A stretch of 6,618 bases of DNA from an uncultured Eubacteriales bacterium (GTDB lineage: Bacteria > Bacillota_A > Clostridia > Oscillospirales > Oscillospiraceae), in assembly GCA_949747935.1 (NCBI GenBank), contig CATKHE010000132.1, positions 1-6,618 of the forward strand, read 5' to 3'. This document shows, piece after piece, positions 1-6,076 of the stretch (position 1 is the stretch's first letter; each line of letters starts with the position of its first letter). Both the position numbers and the translations under genes were made by a program. Below the pieces are notes generated by a model. That model was given only the letters and a program-made list of their open reading frames with translations, had not been told where the DNA came from and ran no database searches.

Positions 1-47
1 ATGCAGATCACGGCCAGCAGGGCTGTAAGCAGGATGTATCTTTTCAT
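1..47 (-). CDS. N-terminal fragment of an exported or membrane protein (runs off the window)
   Basis: Read on the minus strand, an ATG at 47-45 opens 15 codons without a stop before the window edge, giving MKRYILLTALLAVIC. A basic N-terminus followed by an uninterrupted hydrophobic stretch is typical of a signal peptide or first membrane segment. A GAGG ribosome binding site lies 8 bases upstream of this ATG, and a TATAAT box is found further upstream on the same strand. An earlier ATG in the leader reaches a stop after five codons, so this start is preferred. The Cys at residue 15 is not preceded by a convincing lipobox (V-I-C, no small residue at -1), so I do not call it a lipoprotein. The gene's function cannot be judged. 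It is divergent from the ABC ATPase gene. Confidence 0.5.
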   Translation of the reverse strand, partial: MKRYILLTALLAVIC

Positions 48-102
48 GTCCGCGGCCTCATAAAAACTTTCACGGCTACCCCCGAAAAAATGAAAACAGC
101 TC

Positions 103-120
103 TTTTCAAGTACTTCAAAA
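103..120. repeat. 18-bp imperfect palindrome at the presumed minus-strand transcription start
   Basis: The sequence TTTT-C-AAGTACTT-C-AAAA is symmetric about 111/112 except for one C/C mismatch pair. It begins only a few bases downstream of the minus-strand -10 box, where a repressor would block initiation. This could be an operator for the divergent gene. AT-rich DNA makes short palindromes by chance fairly often, so the call is tentative. Confidence 0.3.
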
Positions 121-123
121 AAG

Positions 124-129
124 ATTATA
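124..129 (-). promoter_or_regulatory. Minus-strand -10 box of the divergent gene
   Basis: On the minus strand this reads TATAAT, an exact -10 consensus, about 77 bases upstream of the start codon at 47. The hexamer 17 bases further upstream (TTTCAT) is a poor -35 match, so the promoter would be weak or activator-dependent. The surrounding sequence is AT-rich, unlike the GC-rich coding regions, which fits a promoter region. Position and strand agree with the fragment at 1-47. Confidence 0.5.
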
Positions 130-221
130 CTACAAGAAGCGCGAGAATGAAACTATAAATTTATGGCGGCGGGCCCGATGCTGCGGACAACGCGCCATAA
201 CGGCAAGGGAGCTTTGTCAAG

Positions 222-929
222 ATGCCGGTAATACGCATGGAAAATACCTCTAAGCTCTATAAAACGGAGAAGAAAATCAAGCAATACGCGGTAAGAGAGC
301 TGAGCATTACCATTGAGCAGGGCGAATTTGTCTTTCTGATCGGCAGCAGCGGCGCAGGGAAGAGCACCATGCTGAAGCTGATGGGGGGCGAGATTTCCCC
401 GGATGAGGGGATGATCCTGCTGGATGACGTCAACATCGGTCGCTTTTTCGGCCCATGGAAGGTCCGCCTGGCCCGCACCTTCGGTGTGGTCAGCCAGGAG
501 TCCCTGCTGATCCGCAAACGGACCATCATGGAAAACCTGATGGTGGCCGCCCGGGCCAGTGGAATGCAGCGCAAAAGCCGGGCGGCGGCGGAGAAGGCCC
601 TGGGCCTGGTAGGGCTGCCCGATGTGGGGGACTGCTTTCCCGCACAGCTGTCCATCGGCGAGGTGCGCCGGGTTGAGCTGGCCCGGGCGCTGATCAGCAG
701 TCCGCCTGCCCTGCTGCTGGATGAGCTGACTGCCAATCTGGACGACGATACCATCTGGGATATCCTGCATCTGCTCAACGAGCTGAACAGCAAGGGAACC
801 ACCATTGTGATGGCCACCCACGCCAGCCAGTTTGTGAATATCATGCGCCGCCGGGTGGTCACGCTGGTGGACGGGAAGATCGTGGGCGACGTGAAGAATG
901 GAAAGTATGGGGATATCCTGCAAAAGTAA
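222..929 (+). CDS. FtsE-like ABC transporter ATP-binding protein, without a neighbouring FtsX
   Basis: A 235-residue ABC ATPase, the usual length for FtsE/LolD-type subunits. In order: an A-loop tyrosine at about 13 (SKLY), Walker A GSSGAGKST at 41-49, Q-loop Gln92, signature LSIGE at 143-147, Walker B ending LLLDEL with D167 and catalytic E168, D-loop NLD at 172-174, and switch His200 (ATH). The stretch EQGEFVFLIGSSGAGKST is very FtsE-like. FtsE normally works with the permease FtsX in the inner membrane to control cell-wall hydrolases at division. Two usual residues are changed: LSGGQ/E is LSIGE, and DEPT is DELT. No FtsX follows; the next gene is a chemoreceptor. The start at 222 has AAGGGAG ten bases upstream. 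An in-frame ATG at 237 is a weaker alternative, without a better ribosome binding site. ATPase identity is secure. FtsE orthology is likely but the partner is unknown; it could serve a distant permease. Confidence 0.88.
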   Translation: MPVIRMENTSKLYKTEKKIKQYAVRELSITIEQGEFVFLIGSSGAGKSTMLKLMGGEISPDEGMILLDDVNIGRFFGPWKVRLARTFGVVSQESLLIRKRTIMENLMVAARASGMQRKSRAAAEKALGLVGLPDVGDCFPAQLSIGEVRRVELARALISSPPALLLDELTANLDDDTIWDILHLLNELNSKGTTIVMATHASQFVNIMRRRVVTLVDGKIVGDVKNGKYGDILQK

Positions 930-1007
930 GAAAAAGCAGAAGGATTTGACCGGATTTTTTACTTCACAGGAAGATCGTGGAAAACAAACAAATTTCTTGA
1001 CTTCTTC

Positions 1008-1036
1008 TTGCTTCCGGCGGAAAATTGGTGTATAAT
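1008..1036 (+). promoter_or_regulatory. Housekeeping-type promoter of the chemoreceptor gene
   Basis: TTGCTT at 1008-1013 and an exact TATAAT at 1031-1036 are separated by 17 bases. The -10 is perfect; the -35 matches three of six consensus positions. A better -35 hexamer, TTGACT at 997-1002, is 28 bases from the -10 and too far to be used with it. Transcription would start near 1043 and leave a leader of about 60 bases. No sigma-28 motif is seen here, so this receptor gene appears to use the main sigma factor. Confidence 0.65.
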
Positions 1037-1046
1037 AAAAAAAGAA

Positions 1047-1079
1047 GCGCGCAATGCTTTCGCGCCGCCCGCGGCGGCG
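1047..1079 (+). other. GC-rich leader with alternative hairpins ahead of the chemoreceptor gene
   Basis: Two overlapping stems can form in the leader. GCGCG at 1047-1051 pairs with CGCGC at 1061-1065 (9-base loop). CGCCGC at 1063-1068 pairs with GCGGCG at 1074-1079 (5-base loop). They share bases 1063-1065, so they compete. The second ends 11 bases before the GGAGG ribosome binding site at 1091-1095. Structure could tune translation, but GC-rich DNA forms such stems by chance and no known riboswitch is recognised. Confidence 0.3.
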
Positions 1080-1103
1080 GGGAGAAAATGGGAGGAATAC
1101 AGC

Positions 1104-2915
1104 ATGAACTTCAAGAACATGTCTATCAAGAAAAGCCTGATCGTCGGCTTCGGCACAACCATTCTGATCTCTGCTATCATTATCATTGCCTCGCTGATTA
1201 TGATGAACATGCAGAAGAACGCCTACCAGGATATCATTGAGCACTATGTGGAGACCAATCAGCTGGTTTCCGACTGCCGGATCAGCTATAATGTCGCCGC
1301 ACGCAGCCTGCGCGACGTGGCGCTCTCCGGCAACATGGACAGCCTCACCACCGTTACCTCCAAGCTGGAGGAGCTCAACACAGAGATAAAGGATATGCAG
1401 AACGCCTATCCGAAGGAGCAAAAGGACCGCAGCAAGCTGGATGCCTTTGTGAACACGCTGAACACCTGGTCTGAGGAGGCCAAGGAGATTGCCAGCGTAG
1501 TGCGTACTGACCGGAGCCGGGCGGCGGAGATGATCGTCAGCAACTGTACGCCCGCGCTGAACGCCGCCGCTGACGCCGGCACCGCTCTTGCGGACGATCT
1601 GCAGGCGAAGCAGAAGGATATTATTGACCAGCAGAATTTCACCTCCAACGTCGCCCTGGTCGTGATCGTGGTGATTATGGTTCTGGCCACCCTGATTGTA
1701 CTGGCGATGGCCTTCAAGATTATCAGAAGCATCGTGGAGCCCAGCACCCAGGTCCGCGGTGCGCTGGTGGGCTTCAGCCAGGGCAATCTGGCCGTGCCTG
1801 TGGACTTCACCGGTAAAAATGAGCTGGGTGAGATGTGCGATGCCCTACGCACCAGCCAGAAGGTACTTAACAGCGTGATTCGCGATATTTCCAGCACCAC
1901 CGAGCAGATGGCCAAGGGCAACTTCGACGTGGAGCTGACCGCTGTCTTCCCCGGCGACCTGAAGCCCATCCAGGACAGTATCAACCAGTTTGTCCTGCGC
2001 ATGAGCGAGACAATTTCCAATATCTCCTCCTCCGCCGACCAGGTGTCCGCCGGCTCCGATCAGGTTTCCAACAGCGCCCAGGCCCTGGCTCAGGGAGCTA
2101 CCGAGCAGGCCAGCGCCGTGGAGGAGCTGTCCGCCACCATTGCCGACATTTCTGAGAACGCCAAGCGCACCGCCTCCTCCGCCGAGCAGGCCGGACAGTC
2201 TGTCCATGAGGCGGGCAACCAGATCGTCACCAGCGTGGAGTATGTCAAGCAGCTGAATGTGGCCATGGAGAACATCTCCAGCTCCTCTCAGGAGATTGGC
2301 AAGATCATTGCGACTATTGAGAATATCGCCTTCCAGACCAATATCCTGGCGCTGAACGCCGCCGTTGAGGCCGCCCGGGCGGGTTCCGCCGGCAAGGGCT
2401 TTGCCGTGGTGGCCGACGAGGTGCGCAACCTGGCCACCAAGTCCGACGAGGCTGCCAAGGCCCCCAAGGATTTGATTGACGGCTCCATGAACGCCGTTCG
2501 TGCGGGCGCCGAGGCCGTGAGCAAGGTCACCGGCTCCCTGGAGCGGACCAGCGAGCTGGCCAGCGGCGTGACCACCATGATGGAGACCGTGGTGGAGGCC
2601 GTGGAGAGCCAGACCCAAGCGATCATGCAGGTCACCGAGGGCATCGACCAGATCTCCGCTGTGGTTCAGACCAACTCCGCCACCAGCGAGGAGTGCGCCG
2701 CGGCCAGCGAGGAGCTGTCCTCCCAGGCGAATATTATGCACCAGATGATGGCCGAGTTCAAGGTGAGCTCCCGTGTGAGCGGCGGCTTCGGGGCGTCCAC
2801 CAGCTTCACCCCCTCCGCGCCCAGCTACCAGAGCAGCTCCAGCTGGGACGATGATGACGGCGCGGGATACGCAGGCGGAGCCGATTCCAGTCCCTTCTCT
2901 GGTATTAAGTACTAA
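1104..2915 (+). CDS. Methyl-accepting chemotaxis protein (transmembrane receptor with HAMP)
   Basis: A 603-residue chemoreceptor. A short basic N-terminus leads into membrane helix 1 (about 11-34), a helical extracytoplasmic sensor (about 35-181, consistent with a four-helix-bundle type), membrane helix 2 (about 182-204), HAMP (about 205-258), a second HAMP-like segment (about 262-305, with KGNFDVEL and [11 protein letters not shown]), and a long coiled-coil signalling domain. The conserved hairpin tip is at about 402-443 ([20 protein letters not shown], then [15 protein letters not shown]), which binds CheA and CheW. It ends in a Ser/Gly/Asp-rich tail with WDDDD and no NWETF-type CheR/CheB tether. 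The start at 1104 has GGAGG eight bases upstream. The reading frame is open further 5', but that extension overlaps the promoter. Residue 454 is proline in an otherwise standard helix (AAKAPKDLI). The ligand cannot be inferred. No che genes are in the window, so it signals to a remote chemotaxis cluster. Confidence 0.95.
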   Translation: MNFKNMSIKKSLIVGFGTTILISAIIIIASLIMMNMQKNAYQDIIEHYVETNQLVSDCRISYNVAARSLRDVALSGNMDSLTTVTSKLEELNTEIKDMQNAYPKEQKDRSKLDAFVNTLNTWSEEAKEIASVVRTDRSRAAEMIVSNCTPALNAAADAGTALADDLQAKQKDIIDQQNFTSNVALVVIVVIMVLATLIVLAMAFKIIRSIVEPSTQVRGALVGFSQGNLAVPVDFTGKNELGEMCDALRTSQKVLNSVIRDISSTTEQMAKGNFDVELTAVFPGDLKPIQDSINQFVLRMSETISNISSSADQVSAGSDQVSNSAQALAQGATEQASAVEELSATIADISENAKRTASSAEQAGQSVHEAGNQIVTSVEYVKQLNVAMENISSSSQEIGKIIATIENIAFQTNILALNAAVEAARAGSAGKGFAVVADEVRNLATKSDEAAKAPKDLIDGSMNAVRAGAEAVSKVTGSLERTSELASGVTTMMETVVEAVESQTQAIMQVTEGIDQISAVVQTNSATSEECAAASEELSSQANIMHQMMAEFKVSSRVSGGFGASTSFTPSAPSYQSSSSWDDDDGAGYAGGADSSPFSGIKY

Positions 2916-2944
2916 AGTCAGGCGCGGCGTCCGTGTCCTGCAGG

Positions 2945-2978
2945 GAATATGGCGCCCCGTTAACGGGGCGCCATATTC
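2945..2978 (+). terminator. Perfect 34-bp palindrome after the chemoreceptor gene; probable terminator or attenuator
   Basis: The left arm GAATATGGCGCCCCGTT is exactly repeated in reverse complement as AACGGGGCGCCATATTC, with no spacer. As RNA the core is a 9-bp GC stem (2951-2959 with 2964-2972) capped by TTAA, followed by the moderately U-rich ATATTCTCGATT. That fits an intrinsic terminator with a weak U tract. Symmetry continues to 2943/2980 with one G-U pair. It lies 30 bases after the chemoreceptor stop and 37 bases before the next start codon, which leaves no obvious room for a promoter between. Confidence 0.6.
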
Positions 2979-2996
2979 TCGATTCCATGAAATCGA
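2979..2996 (+). other. Small hairpin just upstream of the actin-like gene's ribosome binding site
   Basis: TCGATT (2979-2984) pairs with AATCGA (2991-2996) around the six-base loop CCATGA. It follows the large palindrome directly and ends four bases before the AGGAGGTGG ribosome binding site at 3001-3009. It may insulate the ribosome binding site from the large hairpin, or act in regulation. A 6-bp stem is weak evidence alone. Confidence 0.3.
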
Positions 2997-3015
2997 CCAT
3001 AGGAGGTGGATTTGA

Positions 3016-5013
3016 ATGGCGAAGCGGAAGCCCCAGGACAGCAACATGATTTTTGCTCTGGACATTGGCACCCGCAGCATTATCGGCATTGTAGGCCGGG
3101 TGGTGGAGGAGCGCTTTCAGGTCCTTGCAATTGAGAAGGAGGAGCATGGAAAGCGGGCCATGCTGGACGGACAGATCGAGGATATCGCCCAGGTGGCCAA
3201 GGTGGCCCGGCGGGTGACTGACCGGCTGGAGGCCCGGCTTGACTGTTCACTGGAGCGGGTATGCGTGGCCGCGGCCGGGCGGGCCCTGCGCACGGAGCAG
3301 GGCAGCTGCGCCATGGAGTTTCCCGAGATCACCCGAATCAGCGACGACATGATCAGCCGGCTGGAGAGCGGGGCGGTGTCCAACGCGGAGGCCGCCTTGG
3401 GCCAGGGCCCAGAGGAGGGCCAGCGGCGCTTTTACCTGGTGGGCTACACAGTCTCCGGCTATCACCTGGACCGGTACCCCATGACGACCCTGAAGGGCCA
3501 CAACGGCCAGCTTTTGGAGGCCACGGTGGTGGCCACCTTCCTGCCCCGGGAAGTAGTGGAGAGTCTTTACGCCGTGATGGAAGGGTCCGGGCTGGAGGTG
3601 GCCAGCCTGACGCTGGAGCCTATCGCCGCCCTGAATGCGGCCATCCCCGCCGACCTCCGCCTGCTGAACCTGGTGCTGGCCGACATTGGAGCGGGCACCT
3701 CTGACATAGCCGTATGCCGGGACGGGGCCGTGGTGGGCTACACCATGGCGACCATCGCCGGAGACGAGATCACAGAAGAGCTGATGCGCCGCTACTTGAT
3801 TCCCTTCGCCACAGCGGAGCGGATGAAGACTCAGCTGAACGAGGAGACGGTCGTCTATCGGGATGTGCTGGGGTTGGAGCAGAGTGTCTCCTCAGCGCAG
3901 ATACGGGAGACCATCCAGCAGCCGGCCCGGACTCTGGCGGAAGAGATCGCCCAGCGAGTGACCGCCTTGAACGGCGCCGCTCCCTCTGCTCTCTTTCTGG
4001 CAGGAGGTGGTAGCAAGCTGGAGGGCCTGCGCGAGCTGGTGGCTGAGGCGCTGGATATGGACGAAAACCGGGTGGCGCTGGCGGGCAACAACTATGAAAT
4101 TACCGCGTTTTCTGAGGATTACAATCTCAATGATCCCGAGCTGGCCACGCCCCTGGGCATTGCGGTGTCCGCCGGGCTGGGCCTGATCAGCGACAGCTAC
4201 CGGATCATGCTGAACGGCAAGCCCGCCAAGCTCTTCCGGAGCGGAAGCCTGACGGTGCTGGAGCTGCTGATGATGAACGGCTACGGCTCCGCTGACCTGC
4301 TGGGCCGGACGGGCAAGAATCTGAGCGTCATGGTGGATGGGCAGAGGATGCTGTTCCGGGGCCAGCCTGCGGTTCCCTGTGTGCTGACCCTGAATGGGAC
4401 GGAGACCGCACCCTCTGCGCTGGTCTATGCCGGGGACAGCCTGGAGTTTACTCCAGCCGTGCCCGGAGCTCCCGCCCGGAAGACACTGAAAGATCTGCTG
4501 GGTGTGGATTTCACCGGCGGCGTCACCGTGAACGGCCGGCTGGCGGACCTGGACACCCAGTTGAACACGGGAGATCAGGTGGTCACCTCCGCCCGCCCTG
4601 CCCCGGTTAGACCGGAGCCCCGCCCGGTGGAAATTTCGCCTCGTCCGGCGTACAGTCCTCCCGCTCCGCCGCCGGAGCCCAGACCAACGCCCTGGGAGAA
4701 GCGGCCGGTTCCCCCTGATGCCGCCCCGGTTTTCCCCGAGGCCATCCCAGCCCCGCCCCCCGTTTCCGTTGCCCCCAAGGGGACCGGTCCGTCAGGCCGG
4801 CCTATCCAGGTGACGCTGAACGGCAAGCCGCTGAAGCTGCCGGGCAAGGAGGACGGAACGCCATACTATGTAATGGACTTGCTGGAGTTCTCCGGGATTG
4901 ATTTTGAGCATTTGGACCGGGGCGTGGAGCTCCAGGTCAACGGAATGGAGTGCGCCTTCAGTCAGGAACTGCGCGCCTGGGATGACATAGTCATCCGATA
5001 TCTGGAAAAGTAA
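3016..5013 (+). CDS. FtsA/PilM-family actin-like ATPase with C-terminal beta-grasp-like segments
   Basis: A 665-residue protein; ordinary FtsA is about 420. Residues 12-392 carry the actin-like ATPase fold: phosphate-1 motif ALDIGTRS (14-21), an FtsA-type inserted 1C/SHS2 region (about 90-175), phosphate-2 motif LADIGAGTSD (221-230), and adenosine motif LFLAGGGSKLEGL (327-339). FtsA tethers FtsZ to the membrane; PilM binds the PilN tail in type IV pili. From 395 the protein departs from both. Segments at 396-481, 485-523 and 597-663 resemble ThiS/ubiquitin-like beta-grasp modules: LNGKPAKL (399-406) and LNGKPLKL (601-608) open two of them, and NG followed later by GD or DD before a final strand recurs. 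A Pro-rich linker fills 526-596. There is no C-terminal amphipathic anchor and no ftsZ nearby. AGGAGGTGG six bases upstream fixes the start. It is probably co-transcribed with the membrane protein 15 bases downstream. Family membership is firm; role is unknown. Confidence 0.85.
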   Translation: MAKRKPQDSNMIFALDIGTRSIIGIVGRVVEERFQVLAIEKEEHGKRAMLDGQIEDIAQVAKVARRVTDRLEARLDCSLERVCVAAAGRALRTEQGSCAMEFPEITRISDDMISRLESGAVSNAEAALGQGPEEGQRRFYLVGYTVSGYHLDRYPMTTLKGHNGQLLEATVVATFLPREVVESLYAVMEGSGLEVASLTLEPIAALNAAIPADLRLLNLVLADIGAGTSDIAVCRDGAVVGYTMATIAGDEITEELMRRYLIPFATAERMKTQLNEETVVYRDVLGLEQSVSSAQIRETIQQPARTLAEEIAQRVTALNGAAPSALFLAGGGSKLEGLRELVAEALDMDENRVALAGNNYEITAFSEDYNLNDPELATPLGIAVSAGLGLISDSYRIMLNGKPAKLFRSGSLTVLELLMMNGYGSADLLGRTGKNLSVMVDGQRMLFRGQPAVPCVLTLNGTETAPSALVYAGDSLEFTPAVPGAPARKTLKDLLGVDFTGGVTVNGRLADLDTQLNTGDQVVTSARPAPVRPEPRPVEISPRPAYSPPAPPPEPRPTPWEKRPVPPDAAPVFPEAIPAPPPVSVAPKGTGPSGRPIQVTLNGKPLKLPGKEDGTPYYVMDLLEFSGIDFEHLDRGVELQVNGMECAFSQELRAWDDIVIRYLEK

Positions 5014-5028
5014 TGGAGTGAATGAATT

Positions 5029-5976
5029 ATGGCCAGGAAGAAAAAAAAGAACGCAGAAGTAGAAGAGGAAGAGATCCAGGGCGGAAAAAAGAAGAAAAAG
5101 GGCAAGAAAAAGCTAGTGATTCTGTTGCTGGGCCTGTTGCTGATTGCCGCCGCCGCATTTGTTGTGGTTCGTGTTGTGCTCCCCAAGCTGAGCGGGGGCG
5201 GTGGAGAAGAGGAGGAGATGGGCGCTCCCCCCAAGAAGGGAATCACTGCCTACACCATCGGAGAGGAGAGCGTCCCCTCGCTGGACACCATTCTGGAGGA
5301 GGCGGACGGCAAACTGATTGCCAACCGGGGCCCCGGAAAGGTCATTCAAAAGGACGAGGAAACCGGCGAGGAGGTGGAGACTGAACTGTACACCTACATC
5401 TACGAGCTGGAGGGCTACGCCGCCGTAGTGAACCGCTATTTGGACCTGATGATGGGCGAGGAGCAGGGGTTTGTCCTGGCGGACGAGAGCTATCTAATTT
5501 TGGAGGAGCGCCCTGAGCTGGCGGACGAGGAGGGGGCGATGATTCTGGCTCGTGCCTCCACACAGGAGGGACACCTCTTCCAGCTGGTCATCGGTTGGTC
5601 TCAGGCTAACAACAATCTGGCGGTCCGGGTCTCCGCCCCGGAGGGAGCGCTGCGCCGCCCTGAGCCGGAGAAGGAACAGCAGCCGGCCAGCCGGAGCGAG
5701 CATTTAAACACCTTGAGAGACATGCTCCCCTCTCAGCTGGGCCTGTCCGGAGAGACGATGGGTGAGTATGATATCTATGCGTTGCAGGGATTTGTCACAA
5801 TCAACGATATGCTGTGCCGCCCAATTCATATCTATGAAAAGTTCGGAGCGGGAAAACTGGAGGCAATTGTTTACTTTAGCGGGGACCAGAAGCATATTTT
5901 CTATCAGGAGATAGATGAAAATGGTGATACCATAACGGATAAAGACGGGAACCCCATCATCACTGAGCTGAAATGA
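5029..5976 (+). CDS. Single-pass membrane protein with Lys/Glu-rich cytoplasmic tail; unrecognised family
   Basis: I do not recognise this 315-residue protein. Residues 1-28 are strongly charged, alternating basic and acidic blocks (RKKKK, EEEE, KKKKKGKKK). Residues 29-51 form one membrane helix (LVILLLGLLLIAAAAFVVV). A GGGG plus acidic linker follows (56-63), and then a predicted extracytoplasmic domain to 315. The positive-inside rule places the N-terminus in the cytoplasm. The outer part mixes acidic and beta-type segments (for example LYTYIYELEGYAAVVNRYL at 120-138 and FQLVIGW at 184-190), a Pro/Glu/Gln-rich break at about 208-224, and a C-terminal region with a DKDGNP turn. It starts 15 bases after the actin-like gene, with GGAGTG eight bases before ATG, so the two are almost certainly one operon. 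The cytoplasmic tail is a natural docking site for the actin-like ATPase, as in PilM-PilN, but that is inference. Confidence 0.8.
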   Translation: MARKKKKNAEVEEEEIQGGKKKKKGKKKLVILLLGLLLIAAAAFVVVRVVLPKLSGGGGEEEEMGAPPKKGITAYTIGEESVPSLDTILEEADGKLIANRGPGKVIQKDEETGEEVETELYTYIYELEGYAAVVNRYLDLMMGEEQGFVLADESYLILEERPELADEEGAMILARASTQEGHLFQLVIGWSQANNNLAVRVSAPEGALRRPEPEKEQQPASRSEHLNTLRDMLPSQLGLSGETMGEYDIYALQGFVTINDMLCRPIHIYEKFGAGKLEAIVYFSGDQKHIFYQEIDENGDTITDKDGNPIITELK

Positions 5977-6002
5977 GATGGGACAAATTGCCGCCCCCTT
6001 CT

Positions 6003-6029
6003 TAAGAAAGCCCGCGCCTCTGCCGATAT
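6003..6029 (+). promoter_or_regulatory. Sigma-28/SigD (flagellar-type) promoter for the YjfB-family gene
   Basis: TAAG at 6003-6006 and GCCGATAT at 6022-6029 are separated by exactly 15 bases. The Bacillus SigD consensus is TAAA-N15-GCCGATAT, so only one base differs. Transcription would begin near 6036 and leave a leader of about 40 bases before the ATG at 6077. The downstream gene belongs to a putative motility family, which independently supports flagellar-type control. I found no second copy of GCCGATAT in the window. Confidence 0.8.
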
Positions 6030-6076
6030 TTCCAGTGGAGCGACGCCCAATTTAAAATGGAAGGGAGGGGACGTGC

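Noticed and set aside
154..159. TATAAA as a + strand -10 for the ABC ATPase gene
   Set aside because: No acceptable -35 lies 16-18 bases upstream, and AT-rich matches are expected in this intergenic region. The real promoter of this gene was not identified.
942..960. GGATTT-GACC-GGATTTTTT as a terminator after the ABC ATPase gene
   Set aside because: The two GGATTT copies are direct, not inverted, repeats. No stem precedes the T run, so intrinsic termination is not supported.
1008..1103. Upstream in-frame extension of the chemoreceptor from a TTG at 1008
   Set aside because: It would overlap the -35 and -10 boxes, has no ribosome binding site, and adds 32 non-receptor-like residues. GGAGG at 1091-1095 supports ATG 1104.
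153..1421. Long minus-strand open frame antisense to the ABC ATPase and the start of the chemoreceptor
   Set aside because: It has no family resemblance, is low-complexity and His/Gln-rich, and covers two well-supported + strand genes plus a promoter. It is an effect of GC-rich codon use.
1845..3089. Minus-strand open frame of 414 codons with Gly/Leu/His repeats
   Set aside because: The apparent repeats are the antisense of the chemoreceptor's heptad-rich coiled coil. It also runs across the palindrome and the ribosome binding site of the actin-like gene.
5022..5384. Overlapping open frame starting at an ATG at 5022, with the A8 run at 5041-5048 as a possible frameshift site
   Set aside because: The frame encodes low-complexity Arg/Gly-rich sequence typical of an out-of-frame reading. 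The 5029 frame has the membrane helix and the better-placed ribosome binding site. No frameshift structure is seen.
5979..6056. 25-codon open frame between the membrane protein and the YjfB-family gene
   Set aside because: It has no ribosome binding site and overlaps the sigma-28-type promoter at 6003-6029.
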